Positions 24,425 to 37,142 of a DNA stretch of 64,000 bases are shown in pieces. How positions within the stretch are numbered: the stretch's first letter is position 1; every line of letters begins with the position of its first letter. Origin of the DNA: Sipunculus nudus (lineage: Eukaryota > Annelida > Sipuncula > Golfingiida > Sipunculidae); assembly GCA_026874595.1 (NCBI GenBank), contig CM049312.1:65252929-65316928 (forward strand). The letters are read 5' to 3'. The notes below the pieces were generated by a model. That model ran no database searches, was not told where the DNA came from, and saw only the letters and a list, made by a program, of their open reading frames with translations. The translations under genes and the position numbers were made by a program.

Positions 24425-24769
24425 ATACATGAAGATACCCAAAATATACTTTGTATACAGTCGGGGGGCTAATTAATGCAGCCCATTGATTAAACCTAAG
24501 CACCTTTTTTCTTTTCTTTTTTTTAGGGGTTTCCCCTAATCTCAACACATTTTGGATGCTAACCTACTAAAAAAAGTTACTGTGCCACATGAAATCTAAG
24601 ATGGCGGTCAAGATGGCTTTCAAAACCGACTTCAAAGCTATCTATTACAGGAATGACGTTGCCTTTTAAGCCTTCAACCATAGAACGGAAAGGTTTTTAA
24701 GGGTTTGATAAGCTTGTTTCTATATTCATATTAGGGTAAACCTTATATGTGTGGATGTACTACGTAACT

Positions 24770-24960
24770 TCAAACAACTGCAATCCTTCGATTTCAATTG
24801 GTTTTTCCTTTTTTTTTCTTTATTTCTTCTGCCAATTTTTGTTTGCGTTAGATCTCCAATCAAAAGCTGAAATATTGGCACAATATTAGTCCTATGTCAC
24901 AGATTTGCACCTGATATTTGATTTTGACCTTGACCTTATTCCTAAGGTCGCACATCCGAT
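24770..24960 (+). repeat. TTGACCTTGACCTT dispersed repeat, copy 1
   Basis: Aligns with about 30500-30705. Shared are a T-rich run, 'tagatctccaat', 'ctgaaat(a/g)ttg(g/a)caca', 'gtcacagatttg', 'cctgatattt' and 'tttgaccttgacctt'. The reverse complement reads AAGGTCAAGGTCA. Confidence 0.7.
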
Positions 24961-25054
24961 AATTGATCGCCGATTATTTCCAATTGAGGGTTCCTCTTCC
25001 AATTACTGTATGGCGATTTCAAACCTCTAGTAAAGTCACAACTCGGATACAGTC

Positions 25055-25505
25055 GCCGTGCGGCGGGTCTTTTGTGCTAAACCGTGCGGTTGAAGTACGG
25101 CAACTGTGTGTTTTGCAAAGGCCGCAGGGACTCCGCAACGACCGTTACTGACATTAGCGCAAACGCTTAAGTTGATGCGGCGGCCTTGCGCCAGGCAGCC
25201 ACCTACGGTTTCCGTACGGGCAGTAGACGTACGGATGTCGGAGGATGCCCTTGCGATTTTTAACGCCTAATCGGCTACCCGAGAGACCTACGGTGTTCCT
25301 GTGGCTGTCGTAAGGGGGCTTTGCGGCTTCCACAAGGTAAGCTTGCGGCTTCCGCAGGGTAAGCTTACTTTACCGTGCGAGAGCCGTGAGAATAGGGAAG
25401 ACCCTTGCCATTCCCGCACGTCGGCCGCATTAGATTTCCTGCGGTTTCAAAACCGAATGGTAATCTACGGTGTGCGGTGACCGCGCAGCGGGTTGTGACC
25501 GAGGC
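25055..25505. other. CpG-rich, GC-rich block of unknown nature
   Basis: Unlike the AT-rich flanks, this block is GC-rich and dense in CpG, built of short motifs such as 'cggcttccgcagggtaagctt' style direct repeats (25321-25370), 'tacggt' and 'cgtacgg'. No long reading frame: the frame at 24963-25151 enters it but has no domain. Best guess is a recently inserted repeat not yet eroded by CpG decay, or an unmethylated island; neither is proven. Confidence 0.5.
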
Positions 25506-27240
25506 TTAAGATGTTTAGCTCTCAGAGATTCCCCAAAGTGCCTTGTAACACATTTTAGATGTAAACAGAACAAAATAAAATCCAATATCCCTTTGATCCT
25601 GTCTAAAGCTAATATGCATTAGCGATAAGTGAAGTGTTTGCGACAAATGCGTTAGAACAAACCTGCGTTCTGTAAATCAGATTTTACCAGGTTTATCTAT
25701 AAATCCAATTTTAACAGTTACAAATAAAGTTGAAACGGCAAGCTTTATCGAAGACTGCATTTTCCAAAGTGCACAATATGGTAAAAACCTAATCTGTTTT
25801 CCCCAAAGGATGCACGTCAAATAACATCGAGTAAGTGGTCAAATTTTTACAGATATTTTTTTTTTTCGAAATAGCCGCCATTGGGCTCCAAACCTTTGGT
25901 ACTCCATATATAATTATTAAATAATAATTAATCCTTAAATGAATTTGGTCCTCCGTCAACCATATAAGGATAAATTATTTCAATGTCTGATCATAATGTA
26001 TAATGGTTTGTCTCACGCTCATGAGGAAGTTAACAAGGGGGAGACTTAAGTTATTGTTCAGCTTGATGCAGGGCAGACATTTGTTACTAGATGGGGAGCT
26101 CTCTCATTACATCTCGCCAGATAATCAATCAGTTCTTACAGAAAAACAAAGAACCTGTCAAATCCAGTACTGTGATGGACGCCAGTGCTGGCAGACACGG
26201 ATGTTCTCGTGCTGTTAGAGACAGGCAGCTCCTCAACAGAATTTGTCTGTAAAACATCTCAGGAATTCCAGCAAGTAAAGACTCTAAATAGCATCTTCAT
26301 CTCAGGCGGCTGCGGAGGGTGCTTCAGAACAATACAGTAACAGCTCATTAGATGTCTCGGACCTTTAATGATTCTCATCGCATACCTTAATGTCACCCCA
26401 GCCCTAAACTCCTGGCTTCGGGGTGTAACCTTAGCTATGAAGAATATTGAAAGTCAGGTTTATGATAAACATCATTTACTTCAAAAGGAATACCTACACA
26501 ATGTTGCCTAAACATGTATCACAAGGGGTCTTTGACGTGAATGCCAATGGTTATTGATCGCAATTTTGACATCCTAAAGTTTATTTTCTTAGACGATAAA
26601 CGACAAAACACACAAAGCTTCCTTGCATCACTATGAGGATATCATGAAAATTTATGACTGCCCGGAAATTCAGGCATGTGTTTAACATAGCCTTCATACC
26701 ATCACGTAAAATCATCAAAAGGCTTCCGAGTCAGACGCTAATGGGTCTCAGCAAGGACTTTACTTATATAACAGAGATAAGTTTTCACTGTTTAATAACT
26801 CTCTGCCAAATTGTTTGTCGTGAAAGTAGTGCCTCCTCAACGTTAATTGAGGATTTAATACTTATCTTGTTTTTATTTTTCAAGATAATTCCATCAGTCA
26901 GCTATAGTTTCGTCATATTTCCCAAATGAGAATAATGAATCTCATAATTAGAAAAGTCATGAAAATATATTTCCCTAAGTAATCATTCAGTTATGCATTT
27001 CATAACAAGAAAAAATAGGATTTCACAAGTGTCAGTTTGTCCTTTTTGTCTTAGGAAGGAATTCGGAGATTTTGACCAGGTGTCCTTTATTCGGGGAGTA
27101 GGGTGGGGTGTTCTGTCGGTACTCCTGTGGATTTCCCCCCTAACATTTTCTCAGCAACAAAGCCCATGGATGTTTCTATAAAGTTTATTATAAAAACGTG
27201 AACCTAATTACCTACGGAAGGTACATATCTAATTACCAGA
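25506..27240. other. Non-coding stretch
   Basis: Frames at 26003, 26654 and 26993 have no recognisable domains and no convincing splice sites. Confidence 0.4.
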
Positions 27241-27261
27241 TAAAAAAATCAAATTTACAGT

Positions 27262-27325
27262 AGTACGTAGTCTGATGATCAAGGCATTTGGACTGGACTC
27301 GAAAGTCTTCGATTCGAACCTTCGA
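27262..27325 (+). repeat. Possible tRNA-like SINE head
   Basis: 'gtagtctgatgatcaagg' with a B-box-like 'gattcgaacc' about 45 bp downstream has the spacing of a tRNA promoter, but the A box is weak and no cloverleaf closes well. Confidence 0.25.
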
Positions 27326-27913
27326 AACAAAATTGAAAATTAAATAGTTTGTCAGGTGAAAAAGACGAAATTTAACCTGAAATGACATCTCAGGGGCTGT
27401 CAAACAGAAGTAGGCGGAGCACACTGCTCCGGTAATTAGGTCATGGGCCACCGCGCCGGGACACGCGAAGGATGTGAAGTGATTGATTAGCAACGATTAC
27501 TCTGATCACTCTGAGCAAACATCGATCTGCTTTCAGTGCATCCCCCGCTCACAATCATACACGATCACTGTAGACACGAAATAACTAGCTGGCTTTCACA
27601 GATATATACATAGACTGGCCCAGTCAATGAAATTGCTCTGACAGAGATATTAAACGGCTCTCACTGTGTCGCACTTAGTGTCGGTACTGCTTCCACGCGG
27701 CAACTTACATAACTAATTACCATTCTCTGGCCCTCTTATTTCATCGACTGGCAAACTTTGGCCGTACCGGACAGTCAGCGCCACACATCACCGCCTTGCT
27801 GAACTAAGGTCTTTCCCAGTGACGTGAGGAGTGATTATAGCGGTCTTTCCCAGAATCTTTTTTCCAAAACCAACACGGTTAATTCAGTAACCGCCTATTG
27901 TGGGCTTCCAGTT

Positions 27914-28019
<106 letters not shown>

Positions 28020-28088
28020 CCATCTTATCAGTCTGAATATGTTTAGGTCTTCGGCTATTTGAGTACGGCAAGATTTTTAACACTAGGC

Positions 28089-28097
28089 TATATAAAA
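28089..28097 (+). promoter_or_regulatory. TATA-like box TATATAAAA
   Basis: GGC-TATATAAAA-CCC is a good TATA match; a CCAAT (GCCAATCAGCG) lies downstream at 28183 and an ATGCAAAT octamer at 28567. No exon could be linked to it, so this may be fortuitous. Confidence 0.25.
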
Positions 28098-28935
28098 CCC
28101 ACAGCCTCAGTGAGTCAGTGTGTCACCATTCATCAGACCCTTGCTTATCACAGCAGGCCGGTTTTAAAATGTGTCTCCTGCTCAGCCAATCAGCGTGAGA
28201 TATTCAGGGCCACAAGCGACGAACGCAGTCAACCTGTTATTCATGTACCGGCTGACGATCACGACGTTCAGCGTGTTGGCAACTCAACAGTGGCAAAACT
28301 TTCATGTGTAACTTGAACACTAAAAAATACACAGTACAAAATCGATGCGACATTGTCTACAATACACTTATATTTTTTCCCTTGGACCGTATGTTCGAAC
28401 AGCAGGGATATATCATAGGACACGAAGGTCCATGTATGGACTTTCAATAAACATGCATGATTTCAGTGCGAATGTTACCAAGCGAGTTGAGCTGTCTATT
28501 GCCTATGGGACGCTGTTAGCCTCCTCATAGCAACGATGCTATTCACAGGAGGCCAGGCGGCCTGATATGCAAATGCGAGGGGATCCTCATGAGCCTTGTG
28601 ACGCCCTAATATGCAGATATCAGGGATTCGCCATAAGACTTTACAGGGCTTTAGTCATAAGAGCAAGATCTAAGTTACGTCGCGTCTATCGGTATATGGA
28701 ATCACGTTTCATTTGAAGCATTTTAGCAGTAAACATCAATACACTAAAGCCTAGGCAGGGTTAATATATACACGGAGACACGCGCGCTTACAAGACAACC
28801 AGTAGAGCGTAATAATTTCAAATAGGAAATGCCGAGTGCCAAGCAATGCAATTTTTTATCGGGTTGTACTATTGGGCTGCGTCATAAAACGAAAATATAA
28901 AAAAAAACAGCTTTCGAGTATATTCAAATAAAATA

Positions 28936-29867
28936 CAGTGGAACCTCGTTGTGTTGAACTCGGTTAAGTCGAATTCCCGTATGTGTCGAAGTCGAATGTG
29001 AAGTCCCTGCAAAAAAACAGTTAAAACCTTACTTTTGTAACTCCCTCTGTGTCGAATTCGGATGTGTCGATAAACCTGATGTGTCGAAGTGTTTTGTTGG
29101 TCTCCGGCTAGTATTTCTATCGCTTAACTCGAAGTCATGTCGCTTGAATGTTTGGATAACAATCGTGACTGGGCCGTGATGACCAGTTATACGTAATTAA
29201 CACCGCCACGGCTCATACTCATCTGTCGTTCGACTCGAGGTCATGCCCCTTTAGTGTTTGGATAACAGTTGTGCACGGTGCATCAATTGAATCATACCTG
29301 CGGCCGTGATGACCAGTTATATTATTAATACCGGCAAGGATCTTACCAATCAGGCGCGATGGTTTACATACCTGGTCCGTTGTTTGGCCAATTAGTCACT
29401 CATAATCATGTATTCTTCTCTCGCCAACAAAGCCTTAATTTGAAATAATAAGTTATTAATAAGCCAAAAATAATGGAATGAATGGAATCCTTACCTTTGA
29501 TGTTTCTAGGATATACATGCATGACTCTATATACAGGGAGTAATATGACACCTATCAGACTGACTCTTATTTACCATAGACCATGTTATACTGCTGAAAT
29601 GCTTCACTTTTTTTACTTACCTTATCCTTTTTTGGTTGAACTTATGTTTTTTTTATAATAAATAAATTAGTAATATCATATATGTTGTTGTTTCACTCAA
29701 ACATTTGTAAGAACTACATAATATAGGCCCTAAACCTGTGCAGTATTTATTGATAATTATCAAGGCTGAAGAAGGAGGAATATATTGAAGATCGGTTGTC
29801 TCGAACTCCGGTTGTGTCGAATAAAATTCACCAGTCCCTTTGACTTCGACACAACGAGGTTTTTCTG
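28936..29867. mobile_element. pogo/Tigger-like non-autonomous element
   Basis: Terminal inverted repeats: left CAGTGGAACCTCGTTGTGTT, right (reverse complement) CAGAAAAACCTCGTTGTGTC, flanked on both sides by TA (28934 and 29868), the usual target duplication of the Tc1/mariner-pogo group. Subterminal 'gtgtcgaa' motifs repeat inside both ends. An internal direct repeat ('gtttggataaca', 'ggccgtgatgaccagttata') occurs near 29150 and 29260. 932 bp with no transposase frame. Confidence 0.8.
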
Positions 29868-30499
29868 TAAATCAGAATGCTGAATAACGAGGTTTATCTT
29901 GATTAAATAGACAATGTCATACCAAAAAGCCATGAACCGATGATTTGAAAAATAAATCCATATATTTACTGTAGAAAATTTATTAAACGAGAAAGGAGTC
30001 TATTTTTGCACAACATTTTAACTACAATGACGGCATTAATTTCCGTTAGAAAAGTACATTGGATAAGACCATAAAAATCATAAAAATCATCTAGAAAAAA
30101 TTGCGAAATGAACCACAGGCACGATGACTATATTCGTGGGCGGTAACATATAAGCTTTGACCTTTGACGAAATAAAGCAAAGGGACAGGTGATAGTAAAC
30201 TAGTGTAATTGTGATCGTAGCGTTAATCGCTTATAAGCTTGCGTCTCTCACATGTGGTTTGTTTTTATAAGTAAATGTAAGTTTTTCATGAAAAAGTTTG
30301 TTTTCAATTTGCAATTGAAAATCATTGGTGAAACTGAGTGCAGAGGACACCTAAAGCGCCTAAACGCGTTTCTCCCCTGGTAACCTTAAATTCATAAAGT
30401 CGCCCCCCCCCCTAGGGAGGCGTTTAGGGGTTTATAAATGTATTTGTATATCCGTATCTAGGTAAACTGTATTTGTCAATTACTTAGGTCCTCCATACT
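29868..30499. other. Non-coding stretch
   Basis: A C-run hairpin-like 'cgccccccccccctaggga' near 30402. No gene recognised. Confidence 0.4.
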
Positions 30500-30705
30500 G
30501 CAAATACTATTGATTTCTACCTTCGTTTGATTCTTTTTCCTTCTTTCTTCACCCTTTTTTTTTTCTTTGCGCTAGATCTCCAATATGGCTGATTTTTAAA
30601 ATCTGAAATGTTGACACAGTATTAGTTCATAGTCACAGATTTGACCCTGATATTTTCTTTGACCTTGACCTTGTTCCGAAGGTAGTCTGCTCCATAGCCG
30701 ATCCC
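30500..30705 (+). repeat. TTGACCTTGACCTT dispersed repeat, copy 2
   Basis: Partner of 24770-24960. Confidence 0.7.
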
Positions 30706-30814
30706 CCATTATCGTTCAGTTGCAAGCCTGTGCGGGGAGAGGCTTGTAGTGAATGCTTGGCGTATGCAATACATGTATATAGTTTCATATGTGATGAAGC
30801 CTGCACTTTCTTTG

Positions 30815-31175
30815 ATTGCTTCCGCCAGCAGGGTGTGCGTTCATTCTCGTTCGTGTGTGTTTTATCGAGTGTGTGTTTGTTCACAACATAACTCTTGCAA
30901 TCATGAACGGGATCACATGGAATGAGCAGGGCACCTCGGGAATTGGCCAGAGAATATTAGATATGGTGTAAAGCCGGCTCATAATCAGGATCCAGGATGG
31001 ACTTCAAGGGATTCTCGCAAAAGTGCAGTCACATATGCCTGCTAAAATATAAGAAAATGGGCGGGATAAGTGAATGCATAACATGATAGGGAACATACAC
31101 CTCTGGGTTAATAATTGAATGAAAACATGGGTTACGGATAAGGACACAGAGGGCCTGCATTCCTGAGAATGCATA
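30815..31175 (-). repeat. ~370-bp dispersed repeat, minus-strand copy
   Basis: Reverse-complement member of the family described at 17475: 'gtgtttgttcacaacataac', 'gcaatcatgaacgg', 'cagggcacctcgggaat', 'aaagtgcagtcacatatgc', 'gcctgcattcctgagaatgc'. Confidence 0.7.
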
Positions 31176-31736
31176 TTTTTTAGCGTTAGCTCTACATTGA
31201 TATTTTTTACATATACAACGTATAATACATTTGCGGAATAATACAAAAATAGAACAGAAAGCTAGTCATAGTATCTGAAAAGTAAAAATAAATCACTAAA
31301 TGTTGATCATATTAAAACCGGTCATGCGCTGATGCAATATAAGCACTATTTACATGCCCAATATGAACACGACTCTACCTAATCATTGCTTGTGTCAGTT
31401 TATTTGTGTTTATATACTGATTCAGATTAGAATTAAACGGAAATCAAGGATCATATTTGATTAATTGAGCATTCCTGTGAGACAAATGCGGCCAGTCTTA
31501 CTGTCTTACTTTAAGTACACTTTCCTCGATTCAGCAGCTATCCTATTTTGAGAATAGAAAAGGAAGGCAGAACATAAAGAGGACTCATATCATGAACTAA
31601 ATCAATCCTTGATTCAAATGCCTGTTCATAAATGAATTAAATACGCATACGCATACGTATTTATGAAAAAATAGTATCCTCATAATATTTAACACATCTT
31701 GTGCAAATGACATCCATTGAGTACGAGTTCATATAT

Positions 31737-31799
<63 letters not shown>

Positions 31800-32309
31800 T
31801 GAATGTTTGTAACTCTTTCCAATTATTTATGTATTTTTGTATGTTTCTGTGGGTGTTAATATATGGATATAAATAGATGTTGAATTATATAAACACTAAT
31901 GAATTATTTTTTTCCGCTGTTAATGTTAAAATACAAATGTTACATTAATACGTTAAAAGCTGGGATGAAGAAAAAAAAGCTCTCTCAGCTAAAACTCCTA
32001 TTGGCAAATTTCTGTCTGGAACAAGACACACAGTTCATTGATTGAATCAGTAGAACATGTTAAGAGTATTCCTTGGCGTCGTCTGTAATATAAATCATAT
32101 TGTCAAACACAGATCTTGTACGAAGGAATAAAGAGCCCTTTCATGTTAGCTATTCAATCAATATAGAAGATATATGAAACTCGCCTGGACTAAGAGAAAG
32201 CTTTACAAAATAAGAGGTTTACGCATATCGTAATTGAATATCCTGCAATACCTGCCAGAGAAGAACCTTTAGAAAATACTTTAAACTTATTAATCTCAAC
32301 GATTATTTA
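31176..32309. other. Non-coding stretch
   Basis: Contains the (TA)n above and a small 'acgcat' repeat near 31645; nothing else recognised. Confidence 0.4.
31741..31797. repeat. (TA)n microsatellite
   Basis: About 28 TA units. Confidence 0.97.
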
Positions 32310-32325
32310 GAATGCAACCAGCGAA

Positions 32326-32690
32326 ATATAAACTGTGGTTAACTTCATATTCGCGTGGTTGCAATTTCGCGATTTCCAGGTTTTATTTTTTTTGCGAGGG
32401 TTCCATTTACGCGTTCTCACATGATCACATACCAATACACATAGTAGAACCATTATTTTGTGAATCAGTGATATCAAATATTATGTACACACATGTATAA
32501 CAGAAAATATTATATCAGACAATAAGGAAGATCTGATATTTAAAAATTTCAATCTTTGAATATTCACTTTTCAAATTTGCCTTCATCGATGGGACATTTT
32601 GTTTTATTTTCGCGATAATTCCTTCCCCTTTTTCGAAGCTCACGAATTTAAAACACTCGCGAACAGGAAGCCAAACACAGTATTTATATT
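32326..32690. mobile_element. MITE with TTCGCG motifs, copy 1
   Basis: The left end 'ataaactgtggttaacttca' and the right end (reverse complement 'ataaatactgtgtttggctt') form imperfect inverted repeats. Internal landmarks 'tttcgcgattt', 'gcgagggttc', 'tttcaat', 'cttgcc...cgatggga' and 'tattttcgcgataattcc' are shared in order with 41660-42075. No coding content. Confidence 0.7.
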
Positions 32691-32794
32691 GTACAGAAAT
32701 TATATTTGCCGGATATGGCGCTGCCCATGAGGTCAAGGCAAGGACTGGGTATCGGTCAGGATGTTCAGATACAATACGTATTGCGATAAACTTA

Positions 32795-33150
32795 AAGGGG
32801 TCCAATCACTTATAAAGCATGTTGAATTAACACGAAAAATAGCTTCTTCCCTTTTAAAATAAATTTGTACCTGCCACAATATTGCCCTGAATCCGTTTGC
32901 TTACTGCTGTAAACGAGTGTTAACAACAGTGGACCGGGCGCGATCACACCTGTCATCATAAACACAGCGAATGTATGGGGCACAACAAAATACGTGTCAA
33001 TCAGGAGATGCCCTGACTGACTTGGTCCAAAAATGTAATACATGTTCCCGCTGGCTGAACATTGAGTGTTGCGGCTAACAATCGGACCTCTGGTAGCGCG
33101 TCATTGTAATGGTAAGCAGACACATGTGGACTGTGTTTACAAACACTCAG
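32795..33150 (+). repeat. AAAGGGxCCAATyCAC dispersed repeat, copy 1
   Basis: Starts 'aaaggggtccaatcactta' and ends near 'cacatgtggactgtgtttac'. It aligns loosely with 46895-47250 (same ends, similar middle). Confidence 0.5.
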
Positions 33151-35440
33151 AGCCATAACAAGGTCTTAAACAGCCGTATGCGAGGTACTTAGACTGTGTG
33201 CTTTGGTGGTTTTGCTGGAAATCCTTTGCATAAAGCAAAAACTGTACTGATAGTGTGAAAGAATAGACATGGTATTGCTCATGATTATGTTCCTTTAAAG
33301 CGATACCCGATACTTATTGACGATACCCTTTTTTTATTTGAAAGCCTTTAAAAAAACCCTTGTGTATCTCGAAAACAAATAATAATACCAGTATATATAT
33401 TTATATGTATCTGCAAATATATTGTATATAATATGCTTCGCTTACTTTTAAAAAAATCAGAAATATAATAATGTAAGTGAAATACATGCCCTTCGAGAAC
33501 ACAAAATGGAAAAAAAAACATGCAATACATTTGTCCATGGTAGAAAAATATAAAATAAGCATCGAGTTCAACACAAAAGAGGACCGTTCGAAATATCCGT
33601 CCAACTTCTCCCATACACGCCGGCTTGTAATGGAAGCACCGATAATTGCATATATACACATCATTTATCTATCATACGGCATTACCCGTGATGTTATACA
33701 AGTCTAAAATGCCGACATGAGCTTAATGAAGTTTAAGCTTTATAAATAGTTCATATTATAGCTATGTTATGGGTTTTATCTACACTTATGAGCAAAAAAG
33801 ACGTATTTCCCCGATATTACGATATAGCAGAAAAAGTGTATCGAATAGCTTATTGTTATGTATCGATATATCGGTATATTGATACAGCCCTGGTCAAGGC
33901 AAAACAATTTAAAAGCAGCCAGTAGGAGCAAGTCGGTTTTTTAAGTTCTTTTATCAAGGGCGTCAATACAAGGGGAATGGGGATATATACCCTGCCCACA
34001 TTTTTCAGCAAGGGAGAGGAATCGTCAATATAATCATCCTGGAATTAAGAGAATAATTGTTAACATAATGGAAATGAAATATATTAATAATCAGAATTTT
34101 GTGGCCTTTCTAAGTGTATACTGATATATTAAATATCTAAACCTGGTTTAGAATCAACCTATATTGGAAACATAATACATTTTTTAAAAATATTTTACTT
34201 GATTGTGCTACATTAGAAATATGATGCCAAAGTGTGATACAGTAATAAAACATTGTGGTACATTGGCATTATGAACTCAGTCACATAAATATCATTCAAA
34301 TGACTGAACTGCGAGTGTATATGTAGTCTAACAAAGTCTCCAAGGCAACAGGGTATTGTTCTATTTTACTATTTTAAAAGAATAAAACATGAGCATTTGT
34401 AAAAACAGTCTTTTTTAACCGGACTCATTTCTGGTTTCTTGATGAGTTCTAGTGCTACATGCCCTGCACGGCCTTCACTGTTGCCCTCAAGGCCACGCGG
34501 TCCTCCAGCACATTTGTAAAAGCAATAAAGTTTTCTGTAAAACATATTGTAGTGGTTTTGACATTACAGTGCGGATATGAAGGCCTCCAGACCAATAAGT
34601 ATCCGTGCCCAGAAGTAAAGGGCGAGGATATGACAGATAGGTCTGTCTCTATACATTATTTGATCTATATTTGTAGGTATGACCAGAACTTAACTAAAGT
34701 ACTACGACATACACTTGAAAATATTACACAAGGTATGTCTTCAACTGTTCATACTATCTCAGTGCACCTCTAAGACAGTCTAGATCCAGAATCTTGATTC
34801 GAGAATATACACGGTAAAACAGCATTAAATTGAAGTTTTACCCCCCAGATGGCAATAGTGCAAGGGTCTGAAGTATTGGATTATCTATATGTACACTCAC
34901 TGTGGAGGATAATTCAACCGACGAATATTTCTGATCCTTCCATGAGGTCAATAACTCCTAAACCAATATTTTAAATTGAAACCGAGGAGGATTAAAAAAG
35001 CGCATCAACCTTTCGATATAAATTATTCTCAACCTCAATTAATAAACAGTGTTGAAATAACTATATGCCATATTTCTTAATGAATTCCTCTCATCCTAGA
35101 TGGACGAAGTGTTTTTTTAGGTATTAAAAATTTTTTTAAATAGTTCCCGGTTTATATATTTTCTAACAGAGAATTTAAGGCACCTGTTTGGTAAATAAAA
35201 ATGTAATTCCTGGATGCCTGGAAAATTATTAGATGATTCAAGCTTTAACCTACCATGGATTTGTTCTTCGTCTATTTCTTTTTGTGCACGTGATGTATCA
35301 AAATATAATTGACTGGCATACATGGGATTGTTTTCTGACCAAGAGGTGTCAAGTTTTTTATAGGAGTGGGACTAGTCTTACAACATGTTAAATATTTTGG
35401 CTTGGGTTTTGCATGCTTAACCTCACTGTTCTGTTTCCCA
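33151..35440. other. Mostly non-coding stretch
   Basis: Apart from the repeat at 33955, nothing firm. Overlapping frames at 33348-33707 and 34459 show no domain. They are left unannotated. Confidence 0.4.
33955..34200 (+). repeat. GCGTCAATACAGGGG repeat
   Basis: 'gcgtcaatacaaggggaatg', 'gggatatatacc', then 'tttagaatcaacct' 170 bp later match 58178-58480; a shorter piece is at 19427. Confidence 0.5.
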
Positions 35441-35449
35441 TTACCAGTT

Positions 35450-35635
35450 TCAGTGGTCTGGGGTAGGTCACAAGGTCTAAAACCGGAGGTCGTGAGTTCG
35501 AATCTCAGGCGAGGTGTTGAGTAGTGGTACACCGAGACTGGTTTACACCAGGATTGTCACGTGTAAACCCCTGTCACGTGGTCCAAAAATTGAATGGAAT
35601 CCTGCAGATGTAAATGGTACTTAGTGTAACAAACA
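35450..35635 (+). repeat. tRNA-derived SINE, plus strand
   Basis: A tRNA-like head with A-box-like 'gtggtctggggtagg', 'tctaaaaccggaggtcgtg' and a clear B box GAGTTCGAATCTC at 35494-35506 is followed by a body ending 'ctgtcacgtggtcc...gaatggaatcctgcagatg'. That tail is shared with 38885-38930, showing a common SINE family. Confidence 0.7.
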
Positions 35636-35882
35636 TTAACATAAATGGAAGCGGTCACGTCAACAAGAAAAATCTTTAAATAAAAGAGTGCACCTTAAAT
35701 GCAAAACTTCACTCCTCGAATACAGTGTTAGAGTTGGCGTCCGTGAGAAAGGGGCATTCACGCCTTGTGTTATATATCTCGTAATATACACGCAAAGAAG
35801 CCTGCAGCACATTTTTGTCCTGATAAGAGGTCATATATACACCTGCACCAGAAATGGAATTAATCTTGGTGCACCCAGCCTG

Positions 35883-35883
<1 letters not shown>

Positions 35884-35975
<92 letters not shown>
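35884..35975. repeat. (TC)n-(TA)n microsatellite
   Basis: About 26 TC units passing into about 20 TA units. The SLSLSL/YIYIYI peptides in overlapping frames are its translation. Confidence 0.97.
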
Positions 35976-35978
<3 letters not shown>

Positions 35979-36624
35979 TGTGTGTGTATGTATATGCGAG
36001 CCTCCAAGGCTCGACTCCATGGTCTTCACAATAGCGGCTTCAATAATCAGTAAATGACTCTCGGAGTCAGTCCTAATAAAGACTTTCCGTGTCGAAAATT
36101 TATCTTCATGGGTGGGGGTGACTCCCATACTTCGTAGGTTAACTTGAGCAACTATAACAAGTATAATAACTAAACTAGGTTTAGATATATATTTCATAGT
36201 AAATTTTTATTATTATTATATTCTAATTGCAACACGTAAATTTTATATTTCAGTAGCAGGGGTGATGATTACCCCTAGACCCATTGCCAGCTTTCAATAG
36301 TATAGAAAAAGATATCACGGTTCCAGAGATAATACTAGACTTGCATCAAGATCCTTTATTGTTTTTTAAGCTGCTAACAAACAAATCAACATACAGTCCA
36401 CCAACAGCAAAAACATAATACCTCTTAACGGAAAAAAATAAATAAAAAACGAATATTCGTGAACGCATGGGCAAGACAGTAGAGTAGTGAAAAAGCCGCT
36501 GATATGGAGCTATAGATTTCAGAGCTGTCGAACACAAGTAAGTGTGTTTAAGTCCTGAAATATATGTATTACAGCTCCTTGTATTAGTTGAGCACTTTAA
36601 AACCCCATGGTTTTGTAACAATCT

Positions 36625-36627
<3 letters not shown>

Positions 36628-36673
<46 letters not shown>
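36628..36673. repeat. (TA)n microsatellite
   Basis: About 23 TA units. Confidence 0.97.
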
Positions 36674-36676
<3 letters not shown>

Positions 36677-36789
36677 TAAATCTCATCATATTAATTAGAC
36701 GTATGGTCATTTTGTCTTAATCCGCAGACATCACCTAAAAAATTCTCAGCAGCTATAATTCCTATTTGCACACTGATAAACAAACATAA

Positions 36790-37142
36790 CCTCCGTTCTA
36801 CTTTGTTGGCGGAGTAATAAGGGGTCTATGTTTTCATCTCCGTTTCTGTGTCTTTGTGTTTGTGCACAACATAACGCATGCAATCATGGACGGAATTTCA
36901 TAAAATTTTCAGGGCATTTCGGGAATGGCCCAAGGAAGAATCGATTAGATTTTTTGTGTGGATCCAGCACATTGCCAAGTTTAAGGAACGTCATCAAGCA
37001 ATATTCACAAATGTAAATTCACTTATGAACTAATGAACCCGAGAATTTGGGCCGAGAAAATGAATGCAAACACGGTTTAGGGAGCATCCCACCATAGGGA
37101 CCCAACACATGTCGGAGGCTTGCATTCCTGAGAAGGCATATT
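36790..37142 (-). repeat. ~370-bp dispersed repeat, minus-strand copy
   Basis: 'tttgtgcacaacataac', 'gcaatcatggacgg', 'cagggcatttcgggaatggc', 'gtgtggatccagcac', 'cacaaatgtaaattcactta' and 'gcttgcattcctgagaaggc' match the family at 17475 in reverse. Confidence 0.75.

Noticed and set aside
28059-28316. 85-codon frame next to a TATA-like box
   Set aside because: The frame begins upstream of the TATA box and has no domain, so the two cannot form one simple gene.
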